Under the pieces are notes generated by a model. It worked only from the letters and a program-made list of their open reading frames with translations, did no database searches and was not told where the DNA came from. The position numbers and the translations under genes were made by a program. This document shows, piece after piece, positions 17,979 through 26,992 of a DNA stretch of 64,000 nucleotides (position 1 is its first letter; every line of letters starts with the position of its first letter). Location: positions 5,282,698-5,346,697 of the forward strand of contig NZ_CP141799.1 of NCBI RefSeq assembly GCF_035621475.1. The letters are read 5' to 3'. This DNA is from Pseudomonas paeninsulae (lineage in GTDB: Bacteria > Pseudomonadota > Gammaproteobacteria > Pseudomonadales > Pseudomonadaceae).

Positions 17979-19177
17979 GGCTTACGCACCTGCAGCAGGG
18001 TGATCGACAAGGCGCTGCGCCAGGTGTCGAAAGCGCCCAGCGGTTGCGCCTGGGCCACGGCGATGCGGGTCAACTCACCGCCGACCCGTTCGCGCCAGGC
18101 GACCAGCGCCGCTTCGCTTTGCAGGGTGACGGCGTTGGCCAGCAGCCGGCCGCCCGGCTTGAGGCTGGCCCAGCACTGCTCCAGCACACCGGGCACGGTC
18201 ACCCCGCCGCCGATAAAGATTGCATCCGGCGCGGCCAGGCCGGCCAGTGCGGCGGGCGCGTGACCGGCGACCAGCTGCAGGCCCGGCACCCCGAGGGCGT
18301 CGCGGTTGTGCTGGATATGCCCCTGGCGGCCTGCGTCGGCCTCGATGGCGATGGCCCGGCAAGCGGGATGGGCGCGCATCCACTCGATACCGATGGAACC
18401 GCAGCCTGCGCCGACATCCCAGAGCAGCTCGCCCGGCTGCGGGGCCAAGCGCGCCAGGGTGATGGCGCGCACATCGCGCTTGGTCAGTTGGCCGTCGTGC
18501 TGATACAGCTCATCACGCAGGCCCGGTGTCAGCGGCAGCAGGCGCGCATCGGCGGCGGCGATACATTCGACCGCCAGCAGATTGAGATCGGCGGCGCGCG
18601 GCAGCTGCCAGTCGCTGGCCAGAGCATCGACGCGCCGCTCATTGGTGCCGCCCAGATGCTCCAGCACGGTCAGGCGGCTGGGGCCGAAGCCACGCTGGCG
18701 CAGCAGCTCGGCCACCGCCGCCGGGCTGTCGCCATCATTGCTCAGCAACAACAGGCGCGCGCCGGGGAAAATCCGCGCCTGCAACGCCGCCAACGGGCGC
18801 GCCACCAGCGACAGCACCGTCACCTCCTGCAACGGCCAACCGAGCCGGGCAGCGGCCAGGGATACCGAGGACGGCGCCGAGAACACCCGCAGCTCTTCGG
18901 CCGGCAGCTGCCGCGCCAGGCTGGCGCCGACGCCATAGAACAGCGGATCGCCGCTGGCCAGCACGCAAACAGGCGTACCACGCCGGGCCAGCAGCGGCTC
19001 CAGGCTGAAGGGGCTGGGCCACAACTCATGCGCGGCCGACAGATCCGCCGGCAGCAGGGCCAGCTGCCGCGCGCCAGCGACGATACAACGCGCATCGCCC
19101 AGCGCCTCGCGGGCCGCCTCGCCCAGGCCGGCATAGCCGTCTTCACCGATCCCCACCAGGGTTAACCAGGCCGTCAT
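17975..19177 (-). CDS. cobL: Precorrin-6B C5,15-methyltransferase/decarboxylase CobL
   Basis: 400-residue bifunctional fusion of CbiE and CbiT. Residues 1 to about 210 form the CbiE-type methyltransferase ([24 protein letters not shown]). The C-terminal CbiT-type part starts near [17 protein letters not shown] and has the SAM site [16 protein letters not shown] (251-266). It methylates C5 and C15 and removes the C12 acetate carboxyl group. I used the ATG at 19177 ([11 protein letters not shown]); the longer frame reaches into the riboswitch leader of the divergent operon. Confidence 0.95.
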   Translation of the reverse strand: MTAWLTLVGIGEDGYAGLGEAAREALGDARCIVAGARQLALLPADLSAAHELWPSPFSLEPLLARRGTPVCVLASGDPLFYGVGASLARQLPAEELRVFSAPSSVSLAAARLGWPLQEVTVLSLVARPLAALQARIFPGARLLLLSNDGDSPAAVAELLRQRGFGPSRLTVLEHLGGTNERRVDALASDWQLPRAADLNLLAVECIAAADARLLPLTPGLRDELYQHDGQLTKRDVRAITLARLAPQPGELLWDVGAGCGSIGIEWMRAHPACRAIAIEADAGRQGHIQHNRDALGVPGLQLVAGHAPAALAGLAAPDAIFIGGGVTVPGVLEQCWASLKPGGRLLANAVTLQSEAALVAWRERVGGELTRIAVAQAQPLGAFDTWRSALSITLLQVRKP

Positions 19178-19253
19178 ACCTACTCCTCTACGCCCGCCCG
19201 ACGAGCAAGGGTGTCTGCGCGTCAAACAAAGCGGGCATAATACAGCCTTCGTC

Positions 19254-19551
19254 GGTGCCCAAGAGCCTGAACAGGGTCTGCTGCGCGTCGGCCATGCTGC
19301 GTTGGAAATGGCTTCGAACTGCTCATTTACTACTCGTAAACTCCGCATTCTCAGCCATTTCCGCCTTGCCTGGCTCTAGCTCGCACGCCCCTGGACAGGC
19401 TCTAAAATGGGCCTAAGAGGGAATCCGGAGCGATCTGCTGATCGTGACCGAGCTGCCCCCGCAACTGTAAACAGCGAGTCTGCCGCAACAGCGCCACTGG
19501 GTAACCGGGAAGGCCGCGCCAGATGATGACCTGTCAGCCAGGAGACCTGCC
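19254..19551 (+). promoter_or_regulatory. Cobalamin riboswitch controlling cobGHIJ (with a 122-bp insertion)
   Basis: Core elements in order: GGTGCCC (19254-19260), CCTAAGAGGGAATCCGG, CTGCCCCCGCAACTGTAA, GCCACTGGGTAACCGGGAAGGC and the B12 box AGCCAGGAGACCTGCC (19536-19551). Its span of 298 nt is far longer than usual because a 122-bp palindromic repeat (19272-19393) sits in the first long hairpin; without it the length is about 176 nt. It lies upstream of cobG on the plus strand, so B12 should repress the operon. Confidence 0.92.
19272..19393 (-). repeat. 122-bp palindromic repeat, copy 1 (inside the cobG riboswitch)
   Basis: Outer arms CAGGG...CCCTG enclose the conserved TCTGCTGCGCGTCGGCC at the left and GGCTCTAGCTCGC at the right, with an inner hairpin GGAAATGGC/GCCATTTCC and a tip TTTAC...GTAAA. 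It is in the opposite orientation to copies 2 and 3 and has the same length. It is flanked by AGAGCCTG and CAGGCTCT, so it sits on top of an existing riboswitch helix. Confidence 0.9.
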
Positions 19552-19791
19552 TACGACGCTAGTCGCGAGTGCCAACATCGGGCGGGGTGTACCGATGCCA
19601 TTGAGTTCCCCTCCCACTTGGGCGGACTCTGCTGGTTCGGTCGCCGCGTCGTAGAAGCTGTTTACGATCTCGCGAGCTAGAGCCCTGCAAGGCAAAAACA
19701 GGCGAGGAAGCGGAGTGTACGAGCTGTACATGAGCATTCCGAGCCTGTTTTTAACGCAGCAGGGCCGACGCGCAGCAGATCGTAGGCAGGT
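19545..19791 (+). promoter_or_regulatory. Possible expression platform of the cobG leader (alternative pairings with the B12 box)
   Basis: ACCTGCCTACGA (19545-19556, overlapping the end of the B12 box) is perfectly complementary to TCGTAGGCAGGT (19780-19791), just before the cobG start. The overlapping CTACGACGC (19551-19559) can instead pair with GCGTCGTAG (19646-19654). The 3' partner in turn overlaps the arm AGATCGTA of repeat copy 2, which pairs with TACGATCT. Mutually exclusive helices of this kind are what a B12-dependent switch needs. This is inference from complementarity. Confidence 0.45.
19663..19784 (+). repeat. 122-bp palindromic repeat, copy 2 (cobG leader)
   Basis: Arms TACGATCT (19663-19670) and AGATCGTA (19777-19784). 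Inside are CGCGAGCTAGAGCC, the inner stem GGCAAAAACAGGC/GCCTGTTTTTAAC, and GACGCGCAGC. It is nearly identical to copy 3 apart from the arms and scattered bases, and it ends 27 bp before the cobG start. Confidence 0.92.
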
Positions 19792-19811
19792 TCGTTGTTG
19801 CTGGTGAACCT

Positions 19812-21167
19812 TTGCGCGACTTTTCCACCACCGTCGATCCGTCCGTACCACGCCCCGAAAAACCGGGATCGGCGTGCCCCGGCCTGTTGCGTATCGTCCA
19901 TGCCCTGGACGGCGGCATCTGCCGGGTCAAGCTGGCCGGCGGCGTATTGAGTAGCGCCCAGGCCCGTGCCATTGCCGAGGCGGCCAGCCACTGCGCCAGC
20001 GGCGTATTGGAACTGACCAACCGCAGCAACCTGCAGATTCGCGGCGTGCGCCGCGAAGCCGAGAAGCCGCTGATCGAGCGCCTGCTGGCCGCCGGCCTCG
20101 GCCCACGGCATGTCGCCAGCGACGATGTGCGCAACCTGCTGCTCAGCCCCGCCGCCGGCCTCGACCCAGAGGCCCTGCTCGATACCCGGCCGCTGGCCGC
20201 ACAACTGCTCGCGCTGCTGCAGGACAGCCCGGTGCTGCACGCGCTATCGGCCAAGTTCGCCCTCCAGTTGGACGGCGGCGAAGCCCTGACGATGCTCGAA
20301 CACCCCCACGATATCTGGCTCAGCGCCCTGCCCGGACAGCCGGTCCGGCTGGCTTTCGGTCTGGCCGGTTGCCCCGGTGAGGCGCCACTAGGCGTGGTCA
20401 ACGTCGAACAGGCGCCCGTGCTGATCGAACAACTACTAAAGCTGTTTCTCGAACTAGCCGGCACAGACCACAGCCGCATGCGCCAGCTGCTGAGCGTGAT
20501 TCCAGCCAGCCAACTCCTGCAACAACTGCAAGCGCGCCTGCCCTTCACCCTGCAAGCCGCACCCGTAGCGTGGCAGCGTCCGCCGGTCAGCCCGCACGCG
20601 CCCATCGGCACGTATCCACAGCGGCAAGCGGGCCGGTGCATGGTCGCCACCGCCGCGCGACTGGGCCGGATCGACGCTGCGCAACTGCGCGCCCTGGCCG
20701 ATTTGGCCGAACAGCAGGGCGACGCCAGCCTGCGCCTGACGCCCTGGCAGGGCCTGCTGCTGCCGAATATCCCCGCGACGGCGGCAGACGCCGTGCTGCA
20801 GGCGCTGGGCGATCTCGGCCTGCTGAGCGATGCGCATGAGCCCTTAACCAGCCTGATCGCCTGCACCGGCTCCGCCGCCTGCGGCAAAGGCCTGAGCGAC
20901 AGCAAGGCCGATGCCCTGCGCCTGGCCGAGCGCCTGCGCGCCAGCAGCGCACGGCCGCAGGTGCATCTGAGCGCCTGCCCGCGCTCCTGCGCCGCCGCGC
21001 ACACCGCACCTTTTACCTTGTTGGCCAGCAGCGCCAGCCACTACCAGCTCTATCAACGCACGCCTGAGGTGGCCGGTTTCGGTCAACTGCTAGCCGCTGC
21101 CATGACTATCGACGAGGCCGGCGACTGGTTCGCCGCCCACTGCGCAACAGGAAACCGCAATGCTTGA
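19812..21167 (+). CDS. cobG: Precorrin-3B synthase CobG
   Basis: 451-residue monooxygenase related to sulfite/nitrite reductases; it uses O2 to make precorrin-3B and so marks the aerobic B12 pathway. The N-terminal SACPGLLRIVHALDGGICRVKLAGG block and the C-terminal [4Fe-4S]/siroheme-type cysteine set (CTGSAACGKG and SACPRSCAAAH) are clear. The best start is TTG at 19812 (MRDFSTTVDPSVPRPEKPG), with GGTG just upstream; no better ATG exists. It is the first gene of the cobGHIJ operon behind the riboswitch, and its end overlaps cobH by 8 bp. Confidence 0.93.
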   Translation: MRDFSTTVDPSVPRPEKPGSACPGLLRIVHALDGGICRVKLAGGVLSSAQARAIAEAASHCASGVLELTNRSNLQIRGVRREAEKPLIERLLAAGLGPRHVASDDVRNLLLSPAAGLDPEALLDTRPLAAQLLALLQDSPVLHALSAKFALQLDGGEALTMLEHPHDIWLSALPGQPVRLAFGLAGCPGEAPLGVVNVEQAPVLIEQLLKLFLELAGTDHSRMRQLLSVIPASQLLQQLQARLPFTLQAAPVAWQRPPVSPHAPIGTYPQRQAGRCMVATAARLGRIDAAQLRALADLAEQQGDASLRLTPWQGLLLPNIPATAADAVLQALGDLGLLSDAHEPLTSLIACTGSAACGKGLSDSKADALRLAERLRASSARPQVHLSACPRSCAAAHTAPFTLLASSASHYQLYQRTPEVAGFGQLLAAAMTIDEAGDWFAAHCATGNRNA

Positions 21168-21786
21168 GTACATCCGCGATGGCCAGGAAATCTACCGCCA
21201 ATCGTTCGCCACCATCCGCGCCGAGGCCGACCTCAGCGCTATCCCTGCCGATCTGGAAAAACTAGCGGTACGGCTGATTCACGCCTGCGGCATGGTCGAT
21301 GTGGTGCAGGACCTGCGCTTTTCCGCCGGTGCCGGAGCGGCCGGCCGCGCCGCCCTGGCCAAGGGCGCGGCGATCCTCTGCGATGCGCGGATGGTCGCCG
21401 AAGGCATCACCCGCCCGCGCCTGGCCGCCAACAACCCGGTGATTTGCACCCTGCACAACGAGGGCGTGATTGATCTGGCCCACGAGCTGGGCAACACCCG
21501 CTCGGCGGCGGCCCTGGAGCACTGGCGCGCGCACCTGGAAGGCAGCGTGGTGGTGATCGGCAACGCCCCCACCGCGCTGTTTTATCTGCTGGAAATGCTC
21601 GACGCCGGCGCGCCCAAGCCGGCGCTGATCATCGGCATGCCGGTGGGCTTTATCGGCGCGGCGGAGTCCAAGGACGCCCTCGCAGCCGACAGCCGCGGCG
21701 TGCCCTACGTAATCGTGCGTGGTCGCCGCGGCGGCAGCGCGATGGCGGTGGCGGCGGTCAACGCCCTGGCCACGGAGGTGGAGTGA
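21160..21786 (+). CDS. cobH: Precorrin-8X methylmutase CobH
   Basis: 208-residue isomerase that moves the C11 methyl group to C12 to give hydrogenobyrinic acid. Family blocks visible are [19 protein letters not shown], the catalytic-His region [12 protein letters not shown], and [12 protein letters not shown]. It overlaps the end of cobG, and its stop overlaps the cobI start (TGATG), which indicates tight coupling. Confidence 0.96.
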   Translation: MLEYIRDGQEIYRQSFATIRAEADLSAIPADLEKLAVRLIHACGMVDVVQDLRFSAGAGAAGRAALAKGAAILCDARMVAEGITRPRLAANNPVICTLHNEGVIDLAHELGNTRSAAALEHWRAHLEGSVVVIGNAPTALFYLLEMLDAGAPKPALIIGMPVGFIGAAESKDALAADSRGVPYVIVRGRRGGSAMAVAAVNALATEVE

Positions 21787-22562
21787 TGAGTGCTATAGAG
21801 CAACCCGGCATGGCCCGCCCCGGCAAAGGACGCCTGATCGGTCTCGGTGTCGGCCCCGGCGACCCGGAGCTGATCACCCTCAAGGCCCTGCGCCTGCTGC
21901 AAGGCGCGGCGGTGGTCGGCTACTTCGTGGCCAAGGCCAAAGCCAACAAGGGCCAGGGCGGCAACGCCTTCGGCATCATCGAAGAGCACCTGACCGATGC
22001 GCAGCAGCGCCTGCCATTGGTGTACCCGGTGACCACCGAGAAGCTCGCCGCGCCGCTGAGCTATGAGGATGTGATCAGCGACTTCTACGACACCTGCGCG
22101 GTGCAGATCGCCGCCCAGCTGGACGCCGGCCACGACGTGGCGGTGATCTGCGAAGGCGACCCGTTCTTCTACGGCTCCTACATGTACCTGCACGACCGTC
22201 TGGCCGGCCAATACCAGGTGGAGGTGGTGCCCGGCGTGTGCTCCATGCTCGGCTGCGCCTCGGTGCTCGGCACCCCGCTGGTGTACCGCAACCAATCGCT
22301 GAGCGTGCTCTCCGGGGTACTCCCGGAAGAGGAACTCAAGCGCCGCCTGCAGGACGCCGAAGCCGCAGTGGTGATGAAGCTGGGGCGCAATTTCGAGAAA
22401 GTCCGACGGGTGCTGCAGGAGCTGGGCATCGCCGGCCGCGCCCATTACATCGAACGCGCCACCATGGGCAACCAGCGCATCGTGGCGCTGGACGAGGTCG
22501 AACCGATGTCGTCACCGTACTTCTCGATGATCGTGATTCCCGGCGAGAAGTGGCGCGGTTGA
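21786..22562 (+). CDS. cobI: Precorrin-2 C20-methyltransferase CobI
   Basis: 258-residue SAM-dependent methyltransferase of the tetrapyrrole methylase family, acting on precorrin-2 to give precorrin-3A. It shows the [20 protein letters not shown] signature and [14 protein letters not shown], both hallmarks of the fold. GGAGG lies 7 nt before the ATG at 21786; a GTG one codon earlier is also in frame. It is the third gene of the operon. Confidence 0.95.
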   Translation: MSAIEQPGMARPGKGRLIGLGVGPGDPELITLKALRLLQGAAVVGYFVAKAKANKGQGGNAFGIIEEHLTDAQQRLPLVYPVTTEKLAAPLSYEDVISDFYDTCAVQIAAQLDAGHDVAVICEGDPFFYGSYMYLHDRLAGQYQVEVVPGVCSMLGCASVLGTPLVYRNQSLSVLSGVLPEEELKRRLQDAEAAVVMKLGRNFEKVRRVLQELGIAGRAHYIERATMGNQRIVALDEVEPMSSPYFSMIVIPGEKWRG

Positions 22563-22572
22563 ACACTGTGGG

Positions 22573-22621
22573 AGGGGCTTTAGCCGCGACATGTCTTATG
22601 TAGCTTGCGGCTAAAGCCCCT
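22573..22621. terminator. Long hairpin after cobI, REP-like
   Basis: AGGGGCTTTAGCCGC and GCGGCTAAAGCCCCT form a perfect 15-bp stem around a 19-nt loop, 10 bp past the cobI stop. TTTC follows on the plus strand. The arm sequence also occurs upstream of cobN (38646-38669), so it is a repeated extragenic palindrome that may act as a terminator or attenuate cobJ. Confidence 0.6.
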
Positions 22622-22678
22622 TTCATCAAACAAAAAATAACTCATTGTTTTATATATAAATTAAATATACACAAAGCC

Positions 22679-22734
22679 CTGTAGGAGCGGGCCATGCCCG
22701 CGAAACCCATCGCGGGCATGGCCCGCTCCTACAG
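22679..22734. repeat. Pseudomonas REP doublet (REPIN-like)
   Basis: CTGTAGGAGCGGGCCATGCC...TCGCGA and its exact reverse complement flank a 6-nt centre, giving a near-perfect 56-bp palindrome. This is the common Pseudomonas REP sequence arranged as an inverted pair. It lies in the cobI-cobJ gap. Confidence 0.85.
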
Positions 22735-22832
22735 GTACCCACAAGCCGACAGACACCATGGCCTCCAGTTTGCTGCGCGACAGCGCGGCGTCTGGACGAC
22801 GGGGATCTCCTACGCCAACCACGGAACACCTT

Positions 22833-24503
22833 ATGACCACCGCTCCCGCCATCATCATCCTCGGCCCCTCCGCCCTGGCCTGCGCGCGGCGCATCCAGGC
22901 ACTTTATCCACAGGCCGAGATCCACGGCCTGCGCGGCCGGGTGGAGGGCGTCGAACGGGTCTATGAGGATTTCGGCGACAACCTGCGTGCGCTCTACCGC
23001 CGTAATGTGCCGATCATCGTCCTGTGCGCCGCCGGCATCGTGATTCGTAGCCTGGCCGGCGTGCTGGCCGAGAAAGGCAGCGAACCGCCAGTGCTGGCCG
23101 TGGCCGAAGACGGCAGCGCCGTGGTGCCGTTGCTCGGTGGTCTCGGCGGGGTCAACCGCCTGGCGCGGGAGATTGCCGCTCAGCTGCAAGTCAGCGCGGC
23201 CATCACCACCAGCGGCGAGCTGCGTTTCGGCACCTGCCTGCTCGACCCGCCGCCCGGCTATGTGCTGGCCGATTTGCAGCAGGGCAAAGGCTTTGTCAGC
23301 GACCTGCTCGGCGGTCAGGCGGTGCGCATCGAAGGCGACGCGCCCTGGCTGACCCAGGCCAAGCTGCCGGTGGCTGAGCACGCCGCACGGGTGATCCATA
23401 TCAGCCCGCACAGCCGCGCGGCTAACGCCGATGAATTGTTGATCCACCCGCAGCAGGTCGCCGTGTGGATCGAACAGGCCAGCGCCGATTTACTCAGCGA
23501 ACTGCAACAGGCGCTGCACGCCAGCGGTCTGGCCTCACAGAGCCTGGCCTGCCTGCTGGCCGCGCCGGCGCTGATGGCCAACGCCGGGCTGCACGCCGCC
23601 GCCGCGCAGCTGCACCTACCACTGCGTTTTATCGACGACGCCGAGCAACTGCCGCCGCTGCACAGCCAGCACGCCAGCCTGCGCCTGCTACTGGCCGCCG
23701 CACCCATCGACGCCGCGCAACTCGGCCGGCCCCGTGGCCGCCTGACGGTAATCGGCCTCGGCCCCGGTGCCGCCGAATTTATGGTGCCGGCCGCCCGCCA
23801 GGCGCTGGATGAGGCCCAGGACCTGCTCGGCTACGAAACCTATATCAATATGGCCGGCCCGCTGCGCCCAGAACAGGTGCGCCATTGCAGCGATAACCGC
23901 GAAGAAATGCAGCGCGCCCGGCATGCCTTCGCACTGGCCGCCAGCGGTCGCCGGGTGGTGCTGGTGTCGTCCGGCGACCCTGGCGTATTCGCCATGGCCG
24001 CCGCCGTGCTGGAAGCCCTGCACGCATCGACCGACGCCGAATGGCAGCGGGTCGACTTGCAGGTGTTCCCCGGCGTCTCCGCCGCCCTGGCCACCGCCGC
24101 CAAGGCCGGCGCGCCGCTGGGCCACGACTTCTGCATGCTGTCGCTGTCGGACAACCTCAAGCCCTGGGCGATTATCGAAAAGCGCCTGGAATATGCCGCC
24201 GCCGCCGACCTGGTGATGGCCTTCTACAATCCCATCTCCAAGGCCCGGCCCTGGCAACTCGGCCGCGCCCTGGACATCCTCCGTCAGCAGCGCAGCCCGC
24301 AGACCGTCGTGGTACTCGGCCGCGATATCGGCCGCCCCGGCGAAACCCTGCGCAGCCTGACCCTCGGCGAACTCACCCCCGAGCAAGTGGATATGCGCAC
24401 CCTGGTAATTATTGGCTCCAGCCAAACCTGCCGCTTCCCCCGCACCGATGGCGGCGAGTGGGTGTATACGCCGAGGAGTTATCCACAGCCGCAGGAAACG
24501 TAG
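22833..24503 (+). CDS. cobJ: Fused cobalamin protein CbiG / precorrin-3B C17-methyltransferase CobJ
   Basis: 556-residue fusion. Residues 1 to about 300 are CbiG-like (IILCAAGIVIRSLAGVLAEKG, HAARVIHISPHSRAANADELLIHPQQ). The C-terminal part from about 303 (GRLTVIGLGPGAAEFMVPAARQALDEA) is CobJ, which methylates C17 with ring contraction. The SGDPGVFAMAAAVLEA and LSLSDNLKPWAIIEKRL blocks are clear. The ATG at 22833 gives the family-like N-terminus MTTAPAIIILG. It probably belongs with cobGHI despite the palindromes in the 270-bp gap. Its 3' end is duplicated at 25204-25467. Confidence 0.94.
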   Translation: MTTAPAIIILGPSALACARRIQALYPQAEIHGLRGRVEGVERVYEDFGDNLRALYRRNVPIIVLCAAGIVIRSLAGVLAEKGSEPPVLAVAEDGSAVVPLLGGLGGVNRLAREIAAQLQVSAAITTSGELRFGTCLLDPPPGYVLADLQQGKGFVSDLLGGQAVRIEGDAPWLTQAKLPVAEHAARVIHISPHSRAANADELLIHPQQVAVWIEQASADLLSELQQALHASGLASQSLACLLAAPALMANAGLHAAAAQLHLPLRFIDDAEQLPPLHSQHASLRLLLAAAPIDAAQLGRPRGRLTVIGLGPGAAEFMVPAARQALDEAQDLLGYETYINMAGPLRPEQVRHCSDNREEMQRARHAFALAASGRRVVLVSSGDPGVFAMAAAVLEALHASTDAEWQRVDLQVFPGVSAALATAAKAGAPLGHDFCMLSLSDNLKPWAIIEKRLEYAAAADLVMAFYNPISKARPWQLGRALDILRQQRSPQTVVVLGRDIGRPGETLRSLTLGELTPEQVDMRTLVIIGSSQTCRFPRTDGGEWVYTPRSYPQPQET

Positions 24504-24705
24504 GATGGAACGGGACACGCTGGTTGAGCCTGCGATACCCATCGTGGGTTTTGACGATCAATAGTCATGGGCTGGCCTCGGCCCGCAGCCAGGCGTTATC
24601 AACCGCCATCGCAAAAGATGATATCAATCTGCCATAATCGCGCGACTAATGCCTGTAGGCCCCGTTCTAGAGGGCTATCAACACATACCCTGAAAGGATT
24701 TCCCC

Positions 24706-25149
24706 ATGCAAAACCGCTTCAAGCTGTTCGTCACTGCGCTCGGCCTCGCCGTTCTTACAGGTTGCGCTTCCGTACCTATGGATACACCTTCAGCCGATGC
24801 CGCACTGAAGTCATTCTCCGCACCAGCTGCTGATCAAGCCGGGCTGTATATCTATCGCGACAGCTTCGCCGGCCAAGGGCTGAAAAAGACCCTCAAGGTC
24901 GATGGCGAAGTAATTGGCGAGACAGCCAATCGCACCTACTTCTATCGTCTCGTCAGCCCGGGTAATCACGTTATCGCTACCGAATCCGAGTTCAGCGACA
25001 ACGCCATCAACCTGCTCGCAGTCGGCGGTCAGAACCACTACTTGCGTCAGTCCATCAAAATGGGGGTCTTCGTAGGTGGTGCCAAGCTGAGCGTCATGCC
25101 GGAAGCAACCGCCCAAGCGCACTTGCAGAAGTGCGAGCTGGCGAAATAG
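24706..25149 (+). CDS. DUF2846-family lipoprotein
   Basis: 147 residues. The signal peptide ends in the lipobox LTGC (Cys20), so it is a lipoprotein. The body LYIYRDSFAGQGLKKTLKVDGEVIGETANRTYFYRLVSPGNHVIATESEFS matches small DUF2846 proteins, which are widespread and of unknown function. It lies on the plus strand between cobJ and a broken copy of the cobJ 3' end, so it is accessory DNA that arrived with that duplication. I see no link to cobalamin. The 202 bp before it contain a short piece also found after the duplicated cobJ end and no gene. Confidence 0.8.
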   Translation: MQNRFKLFVTALGLAVLTGCASVPMDTPSADAALKSFSAPAADQAGLYIYRDSFAGQGLKKTLKVDGEVIGETANRTYFYRLVSPGNHVIATESEFSDNAINLLAVGGQNHYLRQSIKMGVFVGGAKLSVMPEATAQAHLQKCELAK

Positions 25150-25203
25150 CCGGCATCTCTCATGGAGGGGCAGGTTGAAAATACATCTGTCCCCCTTTCA
25201 ACT

Positions 25204-25467
25204 AAGGCCCGCCCCTGGTAACTCGGCCGCGCCCTGGACATCCTCCGTCAGCAGCGCAGCCCGCAGACCGTCGTGGTACTCGGCCGCGACATCGGCCGCC
25301 CCGGCGAAACCCTGGGCAACCTGACCCCCGGCGAACTCACCCCAGAGATGGTCGATATGCGCACCCGGGTAATCATCGGCTCCAGCCAAACCTGCCGCTT
25401 CCCCCGCGCCGATGGCGGCGAGTGGGTGTATACGCCGAGGAGTTATCCACAGCCGGAGGAAAAGTAG
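25204..25467 (+). pseudogene. Duplicated 3' end of cobJ
   Basis: This 264-bp stretch aligns base for base, without gaps, to 24240-24503 (offset 964) and ends at the same stop codon. Most differences are silent or conservative (LRSLTLGELTPEQ becomes LGNLTPGELTPEM). One CAA has become TAA near the start. Similarity continues past the stop to about 25530 with an indel. It has no start of its own and is not functional. The frame kept over 80 codons suggests it was once the end of a working, diverged cobJ allele. Confidence 0.9.
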
Positions 25468-25663
25468 GATGGGGCGAGCCTGCGATACCCATCAGCGGTT
25501 TCGACGATCCACAGATGATGGGCTGGCCACTGCATGGGGTCGGTTCCGGTCACTCTCGACCAGCTGCTATCGACCTACAGCAGACGGTGGTCACCGGCAG
25601 ATATCGGTCAAGAGTGGTCATTCGTATAGACGACTAGCCCCTGTCTTGTTCCCTCGAAGCGCG

Positions 25664-26092
25664 CTAGCAGAGTGCTTCCGAGAACAATCCCACTTGCTGG
25701 CACAGCACCACAAATTGGCGGCAGACAGCGCGAATTGCCTTGCCGTTGTCTTTGCGAAAATTGGCGATGGTCTTGAAGTCGGGCATCAAACGCCCAGTCA
25801 GCCACATGAGCTCGACATTACGCTGGGCCTCTCGTTCAAGGCGCCGACTGGATTGGATGCGGTTGAGATAACCGTAGATATAAATCTTCAGCAGGTCAGC
25901 AGGATGGTAAGCGGGTCTACCTGTTTCCGCCGGTACGACACCGTCAAAACCCAGCTTGCCTAGGTCGAGTTCACCGACGAAAACATCAACTACCCGCACC
26001 GGGTTAGTGTCCGTCACATAGTCATCCAGGCTCTCTGGGAGCAAGGTAACTTGAGTCCGATTTTCACCTTGAATGAATCGCCGCACTGGCAT
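25664..26092 (-). pseudogene. Truncated IS1182-family transposase (N-terminal part)
   Basis: 142 residues, MPVRRFIQGENRTQVTLLPESLDDYVTDTNPVRVVDVFVGELDLGKLGF...YHPADLLKIYIYGYLNRIQSSRRLEREAQRNVELMWLTGRLMPDFKTIANFRKDN. This is the N-terminal DUF772-type domain of IS1182/IS5-group transposases. The catalytic C-terminal part is missing; the frame ends soon after QVGLFSEALC. It is therefore a relic. Upstream, the GTTTTTACACACTCTG stretch near 26140-26157 may be what is left of the element's end. Confidence 0.85.
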
Positions 26093-26156
26093 CTCCTGCT
26101 GAGATGAAGTCTGGTCAAATCATAGCAAGATTGTTGCCAGCGTTTTTACACACTCT

Positions 26157-26266
26157 GGGCCGGTTACGGTCATTGGCGAGTGATCTCTTTTGATATAGCG
26201 GCGAGCATGGAGCGGCCAGCAGCAGGCGCTCAGAATCTTCTGCAAAGCGGCCGTGACTTAGGCAGG
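26157..26266 (+). repeat. 110-bp direct repeat, left copy
   Basis: GGCCGGTTACGGTCATTGGCG ... GCGAGCATGGAGCGGCCAGC ... TTCTGCAAAGCGGCCGTGAC. It is repeated in the same orientation at 31674-31783 with scattered differences. The two copies bracket the glyoxalase/LysR/GST/DsbA/AhpD/TetR segment. Between this copy and the next gene (26267-26395) I see nothing coding. Confidence 0.8.
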
Positions 26267-26395
26267 AAACAAGCGGACCGATTTATTTACCTGCTCTCCA
26301 CAGGACGATGACCGGCAGAGCCAGTCATCGTCCTACTCGAATCATTGTTATTGATCAGGTGGCGCAGAGCTCTCAAGGCTCTACAGCGGTCCCAT

Positions 26396-26896
26396 TTACT
26401 GGTAAGCGCCGGCAGCGTAGGTAAGCTCGTAGCTGTGGCTATAAATCTCCAGGATGTTGCCGAAGGGGTCTTCCATATAGACCATGCGGAACGGCTTCTC
26501 GCCTGGGAAGTACTCGCGTACCGGCATGCGCTGCTTGCCACCGGCGGCGACGATCTTGGCCGCCAGGCCTTCGACGTCCGGGTCCTGGACGCAGAAGTGG
26601 AATATTCCGGTCTTCCAGTATTCGAAGTTGTTTTCCGGTTTTACCGCGTTGCGGAATTGAAAGACTTCCACGCCAATGCGGTCGCCGGTGGACATGTGGG
26701 CGATGCGAAACGAGCCCCAGCCTGCGCCGAATACGTCGGTGCACATGACGCCGATGGCTGAGTCGTCTTCGCTGATGGTGGTCGCCGGCATGATCAGGTA
26801 CCAGCCCATGACCTCGGTGTAGAACTTCACGGCGGCGTCGAGATCGGTGACCGACAGGCCGATGTGGGAAAAGCTGCGTGGGTAGACGGAAGACAT
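26396..26896 (-). CDS. Glyoxalase/VOC-superfamily protein
   Basis: 166 residues with two beta-alpha-beta-beta-beta modules: FSHIGLSVTDLDAAVKFYTEVMGW at the N-terminus and GIFHFCVQDPDVEGLAAKIVAAGG...VYMEDPFGNILEIYSH at the C-terminus. Metal ligands typical of the fold (H12-like, E or Q in the middle, H in FHFC, E in NILEIY) are present. Members include lactoylglutathione lyases, extradiol dioxygenases and resistance proteins; the substrate cannot be told. It is divergent from a LysR gene, which probably controls it. Confidence 0.85.
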   Translation of the reverse strand: MSSVYPRSFSHIGLSVTDLDAAVKFYTEVMGWYLIMPATTISEDDSAIGVMCTDVFGAGWGSFRIAHMSTGDRIGVEVFQFRNAVKPENNFEYWKTGIFHFCVQDPDVEGLAAKIVAAGGKQRMPVREYFPGEKPFRMVYMEDPFGNILEIYSHSYELTYAAGAYQ

Positions 26897-26956
26897 GACC
26901 AGTACCTCGTGTTGAGTTGATAGTGGTCAGTCTAGAAGCGCCAAGCCATAATCAAA

Positions 26957-26972
26957 ATAACCACCAGGTTAT
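26957..26972. promoter_or_regulatory. Palindrome between the VOC gene and lysR, possible LysR operator
   Basis: ATAACCACCAGGTTAT is a perfect 6-4-6 palindrome of the T-N11-A type, placed in the 96-bp divergent intergenic region 21 bp before the LysR start. It is a likely autoregulatory and target site. Confidence 0.5.
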
Positions 26973-26992
26973 GATTTCAATAAGAGATATTT

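Noticed and set aside
19213..19241. Sigma-70 promoter before the cobG riboswitch (CATAAT at 19236)
   Set aside because: The -10-like hexamer is reasonable but there is no acceptable -35 at the right distance, so I do not list it as a feature.
25273..25467. 64-codon plus-strand frame as a small gene
   Set aside because: It is the duplicated end of cobJ and has no start region of its own.
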